From Hemibagrus wyckioides (lineage: Eukaryota; Chordata; Actinopteri; Siluriformes; Bagridae), in assembly GCF_019097595.1 (NCBI RefSeq), contig NC_080732.1, positions 12,294,775 to 12,358,774 of the forward strand: a stretch of 64,000 bases of DNA, given 5' to 3'. Position 1 is the first letter of the stretch, and the number at the start of each line of letters is the position of its first letter. The notes under the pieces were generated by a model. That model searched no databases. It was not told the DNA's origin and saw only the letters and a program-made list of their open reading frames with translations. A program made the position numbers and the translations under genes. Below are positions 23,655 to 35,213 of this stretch, one piece after another.

Positions 23655-25400
23655 CTTACCATTTTGAGGACTTTTTTAGAAACAACATTTTGTTTGTTAG
23701 GCAAAAAAACTTACAGTTAATGTATCTAGCTAGTATTTTTTGAGTCTGGGACTTAATCCTGTTTGGGTTTTCAAAAAAAAAATAAATAAGAAAAACTGTT
23801 AAGAGAGTCAGTGGTACAGACTGCAGTGCAATCATCTGTCAGATGCTCCAATTGACTTAAACATCTTGTGTTGCTGTTCTATTCTGATGTTATTTTTTCT
23901 GTGCAGGAGCTTCATCGGAGGTGTGCAACCTCACAACCCGTATGATGCTTTTAGAGAGAACAGAGGGTGTGATGTATGATCTATTTTCAAATCATGATTA
24001 TGGGGTTTATTTATTGGTTTGAAATAGCCAAACAGTTTAGTTTAGTAATTGGCCTTATTTCATAACACAGACCTGGCAGCCCTCATAGTGATGCATATAA
24101 TTATAATTCTTATAAACATATTTCCAAGCTTCCAACCTTTCAAACTTACAAGAGCAAAAACTCTCACCAAGCTTGAATCTGCTGAAGATTTGCCCTGTGG
24201 ATTGGTTAAAGTTAGCATAAATATTGATATTGATAGAATCCAAAAACGAACCAGAGATGGGTGAACAATTCCCACTTGGCAGCTTTGGGGGATGCGCCTA
24301 GTTTTTCATTGATTATGTCATTTTCCCCCAGTGTGTGCATGATTTTGCAAATGTGATGTTCTGTAATGAGATAGCTCTGAGTATCATACAGTTGAGAAAA
24401 GCTGTCATGCATGCTGTAACACTCAGAGGTCCAGAAATGGCCTGTAGAAGTTTATCTGTTGTTAACCTTTAGGTTTTCTAGTTACACAGCAGTGCTACTG
24501 GTGTGTGCACAGTGCCAACACAGTTTAGGAACATTATTCCTTGGAATATCTAATGTTCCACTTTAGGAACATTATTCCTTGGAGTATTTAAGGACCTTTA
24601 AGGATTTAATGAGAACTTTGCAGGGTTTTTTTTAAATGCACTAAATCAATATTTCTATCAATAATGAAATAAAAGAATCAATAATTCTATCAGTATATTG
24701 CATTAAACTGATATGCATTCTTGTTTTGATATATGCATGTTCCCAATGCTGTGTTAAATTATAGACCCTTTCCTTCCCCATGTTCCAACCTTTTTTAAAT
24801 TGTGGCTAGATAATTGCAAAAAAAACAAACATGATGACCGATGACCAGATGAGCCCAGATGAAGCTAGATGCTCTTACATCAAATGGTACAAAAAAGCAA
24901 AGCAATCAAAACATAAATAGACAGATTGCAGGACTGATGAATTGATAGATCTTTGAGAGAAGGTCAAACTTCTTTGCTCACACTCTCAAACCATTGTGAA
25001 CAGAAGAGAAATTGATTACCACTCACAAAAGGGCTGAAATGACCAAGAAATTATTTTTTCTGGGCAACGGACATTGTGTGAGTGAGAGAGTGCAGAAGTG
25101 CGTGGGGGGAAAATGAACCACCAAACCTCTCTTTGTACAAAATGTCTCAAAGTAACAACTGTCATCTTCAGGTGTTGCTTGTGTGCCATTAAAATGGCCA
25201 CTCTACTAGAACAGAAAAGATCAAAGTAGAGACTTTTGCACACCCGACCAACCCTCTCATTTCCTGTTTATGCCTGAGCACTGTCTATAACCTGTACATC
25301 CTGCAAGAGGAAATACCTACTGTTGCTGTGTTACCATCTTTTCATCCTTCAATTTTTTTTAAGCACAAATTTAATACATGGTGTGTCAATGGATAAAACC
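23655..25400. other. Non-coding stretch with a local tandem duplication
   Basis: A segment of about 28 bases ('aggaacattattccttgga' plus flank) is repeated at 24527-24553 and 24564-24590 with few differences. No gene was recognised. Frames on both strands near 24050-24260 overlap one another and carry no domain. Confidence 0.45.
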
Positions 25401-25965
25401 GCCATGTGGCACCATTGTGGTCTTCTATTAATGACGCCTTGCTTCCTCTGATAATGAACATCTCAAAGCCACATTTCTCCCTCTCTCATATCAGGAAAAA
25501 AATGAAAGCTTCTCTAATCATGTGACGTCTGTGTGCAGCAAGCTGTTTAAATGAACCGCCACTAATGCCTCAGTGATGAATAGATAGACAAAACAGCCAT
25601 CTACAGCAACCAGAACAAATAGCCCTCAGACGCAAATGGAGATGGGCGCGATCGTCACTTGCTAAGGGCCGGATATCTAGATAGAGTTTGAGATGATCGC
25701 ACCACAGAGACAGAGACGAATTGAGGCGAACAAACGAGTAAACACATCGGGTCTGATTGGGAGTGCACCGAAGCCTGTGCTAATCATAATTAATCACTTA
25801 CTTATTAAGCGTTAATTACGCTTTGCAAATATATCCTCACTGTGCAGGCCTGGTGATTGAAGCTGTAGGGGGTAGGTGAGACAGTATTAATCTATTCTTA
25901 CTTATTAATTTTGCTAATTAAAACAACAAGACACTGGCTCCAGATCCACTGAAGCCCAAACCAAT
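25400..25965. promoter_or_regulatory. Strong candidate CNE / developmental enhancer
   Basis: This is one of the best CNE candidates: about 550 bases of complex sequence with no transposon, retained CpGs ('atgggcgcgatcgtcacttg' near 25642) and dense homeodomain-type cores such as 'atcataattaatcacttact' (25784-25803) and 'gcgttaattacg' (25809-25820). 'cttattaattttgctaatta' lies at its right end. Stops break all frames. It ends at a (TGAA)n array. Conservation is inferred from appearance, not measured. Confidence 0.55.
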
Positions 25966-25968
25966 GTA

Positions 25969-26022
25969 AATGAATGAATGAATGAATGAATGAATGAATG
26001 AATGAATGAATGAATGAATGAA
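25969..26022. repeat. (TGAA)n microsatellite
   Basis: About 13 TGAA units lie between two CNE-like blocks. Confidence 0.97.
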
Positions 26023-26660
26023 GACGGCCTTTTAAATAAGCAATACTGAGCCAAGCGTGTCGTTGTAAATCATCTGAACTGTCGGGGGATGGGGTTGCCT
26101 GTTTTTGCAAGATTCATCTTTACCAGATAACACCCTAAGTCATTATAATTAGATACATCCTTTCAAAAAGATCTCGTTCACTGAAGCTTTATCATCTAAT
26201 CAGTGCAACCAGCAACTGCTGCCATGATATTTTTACGCCTTACAGATCATTTGTGTTAGGTAGAATTGGTAACTGTCTAAAAATTGTCTTGACCTGAATT
26301 CAGCTAAAACGTTTAAGAGCGTTTTTGACTGTAATGTATTACTAATTGCCTCAAGGGTATGTGATTCCTGTAATCGTTTAGTACCTACGGTTTACCCAAT
26401 TGTCTTCATTCTCAGGTTGTCTAGACCCTACTAAAAACATGTTATTAGGTTCCTCATTTATTTCTCTCTCCTCTTTGAAAATGGCCCACCTGAGCGGGCA
26501 GATCGAGGGCGGGGCTCCGTAAAGACGCTAATGCCCAGTAATACGGGCCAGATATTATAATCTAAGTGCTGTCACAACGCGTTAGCTCACTCAGACTGAC
26601 GTTTCAATGCGAGCACGCACAGGTGACGCGACGGGCCAGGAATCGTCAAAAACAGACAAG
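26023..26660. promoter_or_regulatory. Candidate CNE block with CpG-richer right half
   Basis: Complex sequence continues to the right of the microsatellite. It includes 'gtcattataattagataca' near 26139 and a CpG-containing right part at about 26490-26640, with 'gggcggggctccgtaaagac' near 26510, a GC-box-like GGGCGGGGC. A promoter is possible, but no exon or start site is visible. Confidence 0.45.
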
Positions 26661-26669
26661 TCTATTATA

Positions 26670-26673
<4 letters not shown>

Positions 26674-26729
<56 letters not shown>

Positions 26730-26742
26730 GAGCGCGCGCGCA
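26674..26742. repeat. (CT)n(CA)n(CG)n compound microsatellite
   Basis: A CT run, then a CA run, then a short GCGCGC tract: a polypyrimidine tract next to a Z-DNA-type tract. Confidence 0.95.
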
Positions 26743-27050
26743 CAATTTGGGTGTCTATCAGAGGCTAACGATCCGTGCGCGCTCCTGTGGTCACGGTGCC
26801 GCGCGCTCCTCGTTGGTGATTTATGCGCAGGTGTAATTGAGTGTTAATAAAAGTGTGTCCGGAGCGCGTGTAATTGTGTGCTCTAGCCTTTCTGTGCGCA
26901 AGGGCGAGCATAATCGTATGTAATCGATGATGTGAGTGTTTGTGCGTCTCGGAGAAGGGTGGATTTTCACTAGAAGCGCATTCAGTCTTTAATATACGCA
27001 GTAGTGGCCCTGAAGACGCAAAAGAAATAGTGAGCAATATAAATGAACAA
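26743..27050. other. CpG-containing flank, unassigned
   Basis: CpGs are frequent up to about 27000 ('gatccgtgcgcgctcctg', 'tgccgcgcgctcctcg'). The 132-residue minus frame across it (26765-27163) shows no domain. This could be a regulatory block or a distal promoter. Confidence 0.3.
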
Positions 27051-27254
27051 CTATAAAAAAAAAAAACACCTGAGCATAATTGTGAGGTTAATGAAATAAT
27101 GGAGAAACCGTTGGAGCTTCTCTTCTCACTTCTTGGATATGAATACACAGCTCTTAAATTCATCTTCCTGTATTATGCATAAGTTTACTATTTGTAAGGT
27201 ACATTACAGAAAATAACAGCATGTATTTTAGTTGTTGATGATAGTGGTGGTGGA

Positions 27255-27292
27255 GGTGTGTGTGTGTGTGTGTGTGTGGGTGTATGTGTGTG
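27255..27292. repeat. (GT)n microsatellite
   Basis: GT run with two small interruptions. Confidence 0.92.
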
Positions 27293-27329
27293 CATGCGCT
27301 TGTGTGTTAGACATGGTATATATGCAGGC

Positions 27330-27477
27330 ACTTGGTAGATAGGCCCTGTTTAATTGATGCAGGCTGAGAATCGATCCCCCCGCCTGGCCTAATGAAGGCC
27401 TGATTGGTTTGTGAGAGCTGGCTGGTTCTGCTCAACTGCCCAACTACTCAACTAATCCACAGTGCAGCGCATTAACA
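27330..27477. promoter_or_regulatory. Candidate CNE between GT and CA arrays
   Basis: A compact complex block holds 'gcctaatgaaggcctgattg' near 27386 and 'aactactcaactaatccaca' near 27442. It lies between a (GT)n and a (CA)n array. The call is by appearance. Confidence 0.4.
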
Positions 27478-27497
27478 AACACACACACACACACACA
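27478..27497. repeat. (CA)n microsatellite
   Basis: Ten CA units. Confidence 0.9.
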
Positions 27498-27499
27498 AA

Positions 27500-28283
27500 C
27501 TCAATTTACCCTCTCTCTTTCACTTGCACTCTAACATTCCCTACTCATGAGCACTAGCTCTCCTTTGTTGGTCTTATCTCTTTGTCCAACACCTCTGTAC
27601 CCACTTCTCAAACATCCTATTCAGGCATTTCTCCATCTCCTTTTAGTCTCTTAGTATACCTAACAACATTAAACTTTGTCCTAACTTGATCAATGATACC
27701 AGCAAATGGCCTATTTAAGAGGCTCTATCACTAGACAAATGTACAATGTCATCAAGGATATTTGATGGGAACTGAGACATGAAATAAGTAAGGATTTTCA
27801 GGGTCAATAAGTAGATTTTTTGAAATATGAGATAACGGGAAAGACTAAAACCTTAACTCAATAACTTGCAAATCTTGTATGTTGTTTATATTGTGCATGG
27901 AAGGTTGTATTACATTGTTTCTCTCCCTTCTTAAAGCAACAATCTATTCTCTACCATATTGCTATTTGTCAGGTAAACATCTGCTCTCATTAATCTCATT
28001 TTGTACTGATACTGTTAAATGATGCGACAGGCTTGCTACAAAAAGTGAGGAAGTGTTTTGGCTTTTATGTTGCTTTATGGAAATAAGAATTATATACTGA
28101 GACAATTCTAGCAACAAGCTATTGCAACAAGCTATGGCCTAAAGTTAAAAGTTAAAAGATGTCTACTGCATCTATTCAAACATGATAGAGGTTTCAGTTT
28201 AATAATGTAAGACATTTTAAGTGAATCTATACTGAAACTATTTTAGGAGTTTAGCAATAATATTAATAAAAAGTAAAATCCAA
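27500..28283. other. AT-rich non-coding stretch
   Basis: Nothing recognised beyond short tandem words such as 'aaagttaaaagttaaaag' near 28142. Confidence 0.4.
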
Positions 28284-28537
28284 AGATTACCTGGCCATCA
28301 CACTCATATGTGCTTTTTAAACATCCCAGTACATATTTAGTCTCCTTTCTGCTATTATAATAACAACACTTCTGGGAAGGCTTGTCATAATGTCTGGGGC
28401 CAATGAAGACAATTATTAACGCTAGAGTATCTAAAGGCATCTTATACGATTGTGTACTTCCATATTTGTAGCAACAGTGAAGGCCTACATGTGGGTGTGA
28501 TGATCAGGTTTCCTCATGCTTATGGGCATATAGTGTA
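28284..28537 (-). mobile_element. Tc1-like non-autonomous element ('tatatggccaaaagt' family), short
   Basis: The left part ('ctggccatcacactcatatg', then 'tgctttttaaacatccc' and 'cttctgggaaggctt') is the reverse complement of the right part of the 50575-51020 copy. The right part ends 'tgggcatatagtgta' after 'gtgggtgtgatgatcaggtt', a repeat of the left end in inverted orientation. The internal transposase part is gone. Confidence 0.65.
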
Positions 28538-28669
28538 TGTCAGTGAGTTTTCTACCATATGGTTATTATTGCTTTAGCACTGAGCCAGATTCTTTTATAG
28601 CAAACAATCTTTCTTTCCTTGTCGCACTTCCAGTAACATGATAGCAGCTATAGTATTTTGATATTCATT

Positions 28670-28745
28670 TGGTCATTCATTCATCTACAACAGCTGCTTT
28701 ATTCTGGTTGAGGTTATGGTAGATCCTCAGCCAGCAATATGGAAA
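28670..28745 (-). mobile_element. SINE tail fragment, reverse orientation
   Basis: 'agctgctttattctggttga' with 'ggttatggtagatcctcagcc' corresponds, reversed, to the tail of the SINE-like repeat at 15772-15945 and 52885-53130. Confidence 0.5.
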
Positions 28746-29223
28746 ATAATTTAATCCCAAATCTTTACTCTCTGTAAAAAGTAGAATATAAAAAAAAAAA
28801 ACTATTGATATTATGATTAGATTAGGAGTAACAGACATTCACTGATTTTATTTATTATATTTCCAAAAAAATTTGGGGTTGCTTTTATCGTTATCAACGT
28901 TTCACAACAACGAATCTGCTGGACAACTGTTATGTTGACCAAAAGTACCTCTTTACATGCACACAGAAATGAAACACTCGTGTCTTGATTAATATAGAAC
29001 AATTGTATGAAGTTAGTTATATAGTACAAGTACATAATTTAAATAATATCCTTAAAAAAAAGTTAGAGAATATTTGGAGAAAATGTTTAGTGAAATGTTT
29101 TTTTCTAGTTCGACTTTTTTAGATAACTCATGCCTATTAATAAACACTACTTTCAGTACATATAGTAGTTTAGTTTGTAGTTTATAGGTCACATTGCAGT
29201 GATTGTTTGTAACTTGTCACATA

Positions 29224-29678
29224 TATGCTGATCATCCATAACATTAAAACCACTGACAAGTGAAGTGAATAACATTGATTATCTCATTACAGCGGCACCT
29301 TTCAAGGGGTGGGATATATTAGGCAGCAAGTGAACAGTCCAAACTCATCTTGGAAGCAGGATAATGCTCCCTGCCAAACTGCAAAAATTGTTCAGGAATG
29401 AATTGAGGAACATGACAAAGAGTTCAAGATGTAGACTTCCATTTGAGTATCTGCGGGATGTGCTGGACAAACAAGTCCTATCCATATAAGCTCCATTGTG
29501 ATACTTACAGGATTTAAAGCATCTGCTGCTATCATCTTGGTGCCAGATACCACAGCACACATTCAGAGGTCTTGTGGAGTCCATGTCTCGATGGGTCAGA
29601 GCTGTTTTGGTGGCACAAGGGGAGACCTACACAATATTAGGCACATATGTTTTTAATGTTATGGCTGATTGGTGTATA
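29224..29678 (+). mobile_element. Tc1-like transposon, internally deleted, keeps transposase C-terminal part
   Basis: Inverted termini are visible: left 'atccataacattaaaac' and right 'ttttaatgttatggctgat'. The left 80-90 bases match the left end of the 16785 copy ('ggtgggatatattaggcagc' is identical in both). Inside, 29357 onwards reads Q-D-N-A-P, the block holding the second catalytic Asp of Tc1 transposases, then a stop, decayed sequence and a C-terminal end near 29640. The N-terminal and central parts are deleted. The copy is dead. Confidence 0.75.
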
Positions 29679-29679
29679 T

Positions 29680-31415
29680 TGGAAATAGCCACTCACTGAC
29701 TAAACCCTCAGTGGTGTATGTGGCATCCATCAGCCATTAACTGTGCATGTGTAGCTGTAACTGAATGGCAGTCTACAAGAGTGACACACCACCCATGTAA
29801 GTGTTCTAGCCAACATATTGGCCAAGCAGTGCAATAGCCACCTTTTCTGTTATCTGTCACTCTGTCACTCAGTGCTTGGGCAGTATTTCTTTGGATTTAA
29901 GCCCCACATGTGTTTGGCCTTTTAGCTCAAGGCACAGCCATGTTCAGTAAAACCTGACTACAGATCATAGCATTCAGAAAGCTCCTTGATAAACATGACA
30001 AACAAGAAACTTAATTAACCACCCACTTCCACCTAAGGTGTCTGAATTTGGAAAAGTGATCATTTTGATCATCATTCTGAATGAGAATGAATAAGCCAAA
30101 AGTGACAGGGTGCAGGAAAACTCTCTGAGACAAAATGAGTAAAAAACCTTGAAAGCAAGCAGACTCTAAAGATTCTAAACCCATTAGACACTACATAGTG
30201 TGATTATAAATCATAACCATATAGTATAGAGACAAACAGTACTACATGTGTTTAAAAGAGGTAAACACATTACGTATAAATGCCTTGTAATAAGCACAGA
30301 AATGTATTAATGATTATAGCAGAACTTCTTAGGTATAGATCAACAGTATCCAGGTAAGATTATCCACTCAAACAAGTGACTATTTTTACGAAGTGAAAAT
30401 CTTTAAGGTTTCCATGTGAGACTATTAAACGCTGAATTAAGATGAATGAGGCATGTCCTGGGGTAAGAAAAGCCCCAAAAATAGACATCTGTCAGGAACT
30501 GGCACCAGCTTTACTTCAGGTAGCAGGAGAATGCTAACATCTCAGTGGAAAGAGAGAACTTTTTTTATGCATGCTGATCATACAGTGATTTAAAAGGGAA
30601 AAGTTTATTGCTATGACAGCTGCTTAAGGAAGGATCACAAACTTACACAGGCATGGGAATAGGTATGACCTTTACCTAAGAGAAAATCTGTCAAGTACTG
30701 TGGCCAAGACTACTTTATCAACCATCAATAGTTTTTTATAATCAATATGCAATTTTACACTGATATAATCAAACATTGTGTTTCTAGTAAAGCTAATGCT
30801 TACTGCATTCTGGAATAACTGGGGCTTGTTTATGCATCTACTGAAACATCCAGACAATACAATAGTCCAACCTAGCAGTTAGAAAAGCATGAACTGGTTT
30901 TCTGCATCATATTATTTACACGAGTGTAAAAGGATGGACTGGGGTTAATAATCACAGCAAGGTCACTGCTGCACAAAATGTAAGTGAAAGGTCATCAAGA
31001 ATTACGACATAATCAAAAAAAAAAAATTTCTATCTGTCTGTGGTTCTAGCAGAAGTTCTTCCCTCTAGTCATTATTAAGTAGAAGGAAGTTACTCAGTAT
31101 TAAATGTCTACACATTTTTCTGTATGTATTGACTTGCTGTCGGTCATCTGGCATTGCTAAAACATACAGCCGTGTATCAACAGAATAGCAATGGGAGGTA
31201 AGACCATGTTTATGAATGTCCATTTTTATCATACCCAGATACAGCATGTATACATAATATATAAGTTTAAATAACAAATATGCATGAATGCAATTAATGT
31301 TTATAAAAACCCCACAAAACCTCTATGAGTTAAGAAATATGTAGGCCATTAAACTGGTGGCTCAACTCATGTTCTGGTTACCTAGTGCAGAGTTCTCTAC
31401 TAACTACCTTGGGCA
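29680..31415. other. AT-rich non-coding stretch, nothing recognised
   Basis: No genes, transposons or CNE-like blocks were recognised with confidence. Confidence 0.4.
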
Positions 31416-31419
31416 TGGG

Positions 31420-31439
31420 CACACACACACACACACACA
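31420..31439. repeat. (CA)n microsatellite
   Basis: Ten CA units. Confidence 0.9.
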
Positions 31440-31479
31440 GTTAAGTGGTGTGTGTTTACAGCTTGTTCATTTCCACTCT

Positions 31480-31675
31480 GCAACTCTTGGCGAAGGCAAG
31501 ACGAGGGAGTAAGGGCAAGAGAGGGAGAGAAAAAGAGGGCAATCGGAAGAGAGAGGGGGGCAGTGTTTTTGTCCAGGAAAGAAATAGCCCTCTAGGTTGT
31601 AATTGGAGGCAGAGAAAGAGAGAAAGTGGGAGGGAGCGACAGCAGAAATTGCTTGGCTGTGGCTGTGTGGGATGA
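31480..31675. other. Purine-rich strand-asymmetric tract
   Basis: The plus strand is strongly G/A-rich (GAGAGGG, AAAGAGGG and similar). The open frames across it on both strands are compositional artefacts. Confidence 0.6.
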
Positions 31676-31789
31676 TAGTGTTTTTGACAGGTAAATAAGC
31701 CTGTGATTGTCGACAGTTACACTGCACCTTTCTGACCCCGACACACACTGGCCTCCTCCATCTATATTTCACTCTGACACACGTGCTGA

Positions 31790-31827
<38 letters not shown>

Positions 31828-31828
31828 A
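31790..31828. repeat. (CT)n(CTTT)n microsatellite
   Basis: CT run followed by CTTT units. Confidence 0.95.
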
Positions 31829-32008
31829 ATTCTGGCCTTCTCTATCTGTTCTTTCTCCCCTCACTTAATTCTTCTATCCCTTCCCATTCCTCTGAACCCT
31901 CACATCCTCCTGAATGCTGAATATGTCACAGTATGCATACAAGTGTATGATGAAATGCTATCATGCTGATGCAAGACACATTGCCATTTTATTATCAAGA
32001 CAGACAGG

Positions 32009-32109
<101 letters not shown>

Positions 32110-32284
32110 GGCACACTCTAGGCGTATCTCTCCTTCTTCCTTCCTCTTTTCCCTTCCTTCTATCTTCCTATCCTCTTTTATCAAGTCAACAACCGTCTCT
32201 CCCCCTCCCCTCCTGTTCCCCACTTGCCTCCTTCCCTCCCTCTCTCTGCCTCTCTCACTTCAATCTCAAGTGTTTTCAATTTTA

Positions 32285-32570
32285 TTCTAGAGTGGAATTA
32301 ACTACCCCCGATGTCAAATTGCCGACGAAATCGATAATAATATCTTTACAAAAGAGGATATTCCAGTCTCTCGCGTCGGCTTTTGAAAAATGGAAAATTT
32401 AGCCGAGATTGATTCATTAGTTGACACGTTATAGGACGGTATAAGTATTGATCGCGGCCTGTCATGTCCCATCTCGGCTAATCGAAGCTGAGGCGCTCTG
32501 TCGATGGGCGCATTTTTCATAATTCCAACGCCGGGGAGAGAGACTAGCCGATGGAGGCGACTGCAAGGCA
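32285..32570. promoter_or_regulatory. Strong candidate CNE
   Basis: This complex, CpG-retaining block of about 280 bases includes 'gccgacgaaatcgataataa' (32321-32340), 'ttagccgagattgattcatt' (32399-32418) and 'ggctaatcgaagctgaggcg' (32475-32494). It has no long frame of its own, no transposon and no microsatellite. A pyrimidine tract (32110-32280) lies to its left and a purine tract (32570-32740) to its right. The many CpGs in an AT-rich genome argue for constraint, but conservation was not measured. Confidence 0.55.
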
Positions 32571-32740
32571 CTGAGAGAAAAGGAGAGAGTGTATGTGGGG
32601 AAGAACGATAGACGGGGGAGAGATGACTGGGGGGAAACAGGCAGGGGGCAAAGAGTGGAAGACCAAGAAATAGAGTGAAAAGAGGTATGGGGTAAAAGGG
32701 AAACAGGGGAGGGTGGAATGGAGGGGACTTTCGTGTCCAT
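32570..32740. other. G/A-rich tract with repeated G-runs
   Basis: G-runs of four to six bases (such as GGGG, GGGGG, GGGGGG, GGGGG) are spread from about 32597 to 32650. Further runs follow at 32702-32730. The plus strand could fold into G-quadruplexes with long loops, or form a triplex. Open frames here are artefacts. Confidence 0.55.
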
Positions 32741-32744
32741 AAAG

Positions 32745-32880
32745 TCTCCAGTGTCGAATGGAGGCCGGTTAGGGGGGAAAGGTATGTTTATAGTGCAGGT
32801 ATCGCTAGTGGGGCGTAAATAATTAATGCATTATCTAATTAAATATAAACGATGAATAAACGAGATGGATGGGGAGAAGA
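32745..32880. promoter_or_regulatory. Candidate CNE
   Basis: 'ggtatcgctagtggggcgta', then 'aataattaatgcattatcta' and 'attaaatataaacgatgaat', make a compact block with several ATTA cores and retained CpGs. It probably belongs with the block at 32285-32570. Confidence 0.45.
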
Positions 32881-33120
32881 GCATAGGAAAAGGACCTGGG
32901 TGGCGAAATTGAGGGGGGAGCAAGGGCACCAGGGCAGGCGGGAAGAAGAATGGGGTTTAATAGCGTGCGTTGAGGGCGGGAGGCTGTGAAAATGGGGAGA
33001 TCGGATGAGGAGAGTGAGTGAACGGTGGGGTGGGGTGTGTGTGTGGGGGGCAGTAAATAGAAATCGAATGGCTCTGGTGCAAGAAGGAAAGAAGCTCCGA
33101 GGGTTAAAAAAAATCAAGTG
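32881..33120. other. Purine-rich tract
   Basis: The G/A-rich plus strand continues. A GTGTGTGTG stretch and G-runs lie near 33025-33050. Confidence 0.5.
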
Positions 33121-33129
33121 AAGAGGCAA

Positions 33130-33440
33130 TGACGGTGATGGAGAAACTTTTGATAGTTGTGATGTTCGCTTGAAAAGTTATCTTTTGGCTTAAGTGTAAG
33201 GCCTTCAATCTCCTCCAACATGTCATGCCCGCACATCACCCCGGACCTATTACCTAACAGAGGCTACTCATCAGAGACTCGCTTCTCAGGTTACTGGGCT
33301 TATCAGTTAGATCAAGATCCATTCAATGTGTCTCTAGTCGCCTATATGCTTAATGATTTTTTTTTTTTCATCCTAAATCAACATTATGAACAACGTTGGA
33401 GTCCAACATATGAATGGATGGCATTAAACAAGGCTGTGTG
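33130..33440. promoter_or_regulatory. Possible CNE
   Basis: Complex sequence with CpGs ('tgatgttcgcttgaaaagtt' near 33160). A 74-residue plus frame at 33220-33444 crosses a poly-T run and has no recognised domain, so it is not called a gene. Confidence 0.3.
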
Positions 33441-33529
33441 GTGATGGCCCGAGCATTTACTTTAAAATGAACATACACAAATCTTAAAGCAAGTAGATCT
33501 ATATTCATTTGATGTAATTGTGTCATTTA

Positions 33530-34270
33530 ATTGCCCAGTTATGATCTGTAGACAAACCGTGGACTGGATTATGTGCTGGATGTGGATTGGACTCATTTCA
33601 GACATGCACAAATCCCGGAATAATGTAGACTGTCTTCTAATTAAGACATGCGTTTAGTAATATTATTATAAAGAAGCTCAGTCCATATTAGATGCATGGA
33701 TAGGAAGGTAGTTTCCTAAAAAAAATATTTACAGGGAGTTACAAGTATATGATTTCAGATGTAGTAGCTCTTCATCCTGCATACATGTAAACTTTGGTCA
33801 TTTTGGCCATTTGTTCATAGACAGATACCCTGTCTATGAAGAAAACAGAGAGACACAGATGGACATCAGATATTTTTTTTATCACTATTATAATGCCTTA
33901 CAAATACAGCTGAATATATAAGACGACGAATCAAGTGAATCTGATGAATACACGAATTACCAAAGAATTAGTTGGATTTAGATTACATGTGAACAGCGGA
34001 GAGAGGGATGAAACAAGAAGGAAACGTGCATGTGTATGTGAGATGGAGAAATACGGGGAGGGGTGAGCGGGGGTATCAGTACTTGGCAGTCTCTGAGTAT
34101 CTCAGGTTCTCTCCGGCCTGGAAAAGCGGTCGATATTTAATTGTTATTGCTAGCATGGAACGCACGGAAGCGGTGCCTGTACGAAAATTTCTCATTTATT
34201 TGGTATTCTTGTGTTCTCTCCTTCTCCCTGCTCCCCCTCTCCGTTTTAGAAGAGCACTAGAAATGTTGGT
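33530..34270. promoter_or_regulatory. Possible regulatory stretch
   Basis: Mixed complex sequence includes 'gacaaaccgtggactggatt' near 33552 and 'cggtcgatatttaattgtta' near 34127, with 'gcatggaacgcacggaagcg' near 34153. The block 34060-34200 is the most CNE-like part. Confidence 0.3.
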
Positions 34271-34469
34271 TGGGGGTATTTAGACCCTTTGAGGTGGAAA
34301 GAAAGAGGGGGTAGGTGATAGGGACAGCAGGGGAAAAAATACAAGTTTTCGTCCTTAGACACATCGTGTCCCCCTTAAGCACTCTCAACCCCCCGTCCTC
34401 GTCCCCAACAGCCCTCCCTCACCCCAACCTGTATATACCCCCACCTGTCCAAAATGAAAAATCCGTCAT

Positions 34470-35000
34470 TTTCCATCAAACGTCCAACCAAATATTATCT
34501 ACACTCCATTTCTAGAGATCGAACCTTATTTAGTTCGAAGGGATTCGCCATCTGTTTTCAAATTTCATTCCTCCGCGAACTTTATTTTCTCTGACTTTGG
34601 ACAAAATTATAACCCGATCGATCCGCAATCTGCCCACCGTCTACATATATTTTCCGCGGCGGATTCTCTTTTTTGCTGTCAGTCGCTGGTCAATTTGTTT
34701 CTGCCGCTGGCACGAGATCAGCGCACTTGGTTGCTTCGTACAAGAGACTGAAAGTTGGGCGCCAGCAGTTTGATGCTGAGGGGGTCGTACCCCACACCGA
34801 GTGCTACTCCACTCTCTCCTTCCTCTAACTCCCCCTTTCACACTTTTCCTCTCCTCGGCTCTCACTGACATGTTTCCTATTCTCCTCCTCCGCTTTGGTT
34901 GCTCTGTGCGCTCTCGCGCGTGACTCGCCACGTGCGCATTCAGTGAGCGCTCGCCCCTCCGCGCGTCCCGCGATTAACACGTTGCGGTCAGACTTCGCAA
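34470..35000. promoter_or_regulatory. CpG-rich candidate promoter
   Basis: CpGs rise clearly here, densest at 34900-34985 ('gctctcgcgcgtgactcgcc', 'ccgcgcgtcccgcgattaac'). The left part (34530-34660) is a complex CNE-like block with 'aacccgatcgatccgcaatc'. A candidate exon end with a consensus donor follows at 35293, so this could be a CpG-type promoter with its start site downstream of about 34.7 kb on the plus strand. No TATA box is obvious. Confidence 0.4.
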
Positions 35001-35213
35001 ACCTGTGGGGTAGGCGACCTGTCATTTTACTCTCAAAGTTATGATTTTAAAGGTCACGTTCTCATTGCTTAGATTTGGTTTAGTCTGCATTTGTATCTTG
35101 TACCATCTTCAAGATAACGCCAAGTGTTTATATCCTATTTCTATGCGTAACATGAGGTATACTGACAACGGACAGTTCAACTTGTGCGTCAGATGATTTT
35201 CTGTGGTTTCTAG

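Noticed and set aside
34641..35025. Overlapping minus-strand Arg/Glu-rich frames in the CpG-rich block
   Set aside because: High GC lengthens chance frames; no domain, and the same stretch is open in two frames.
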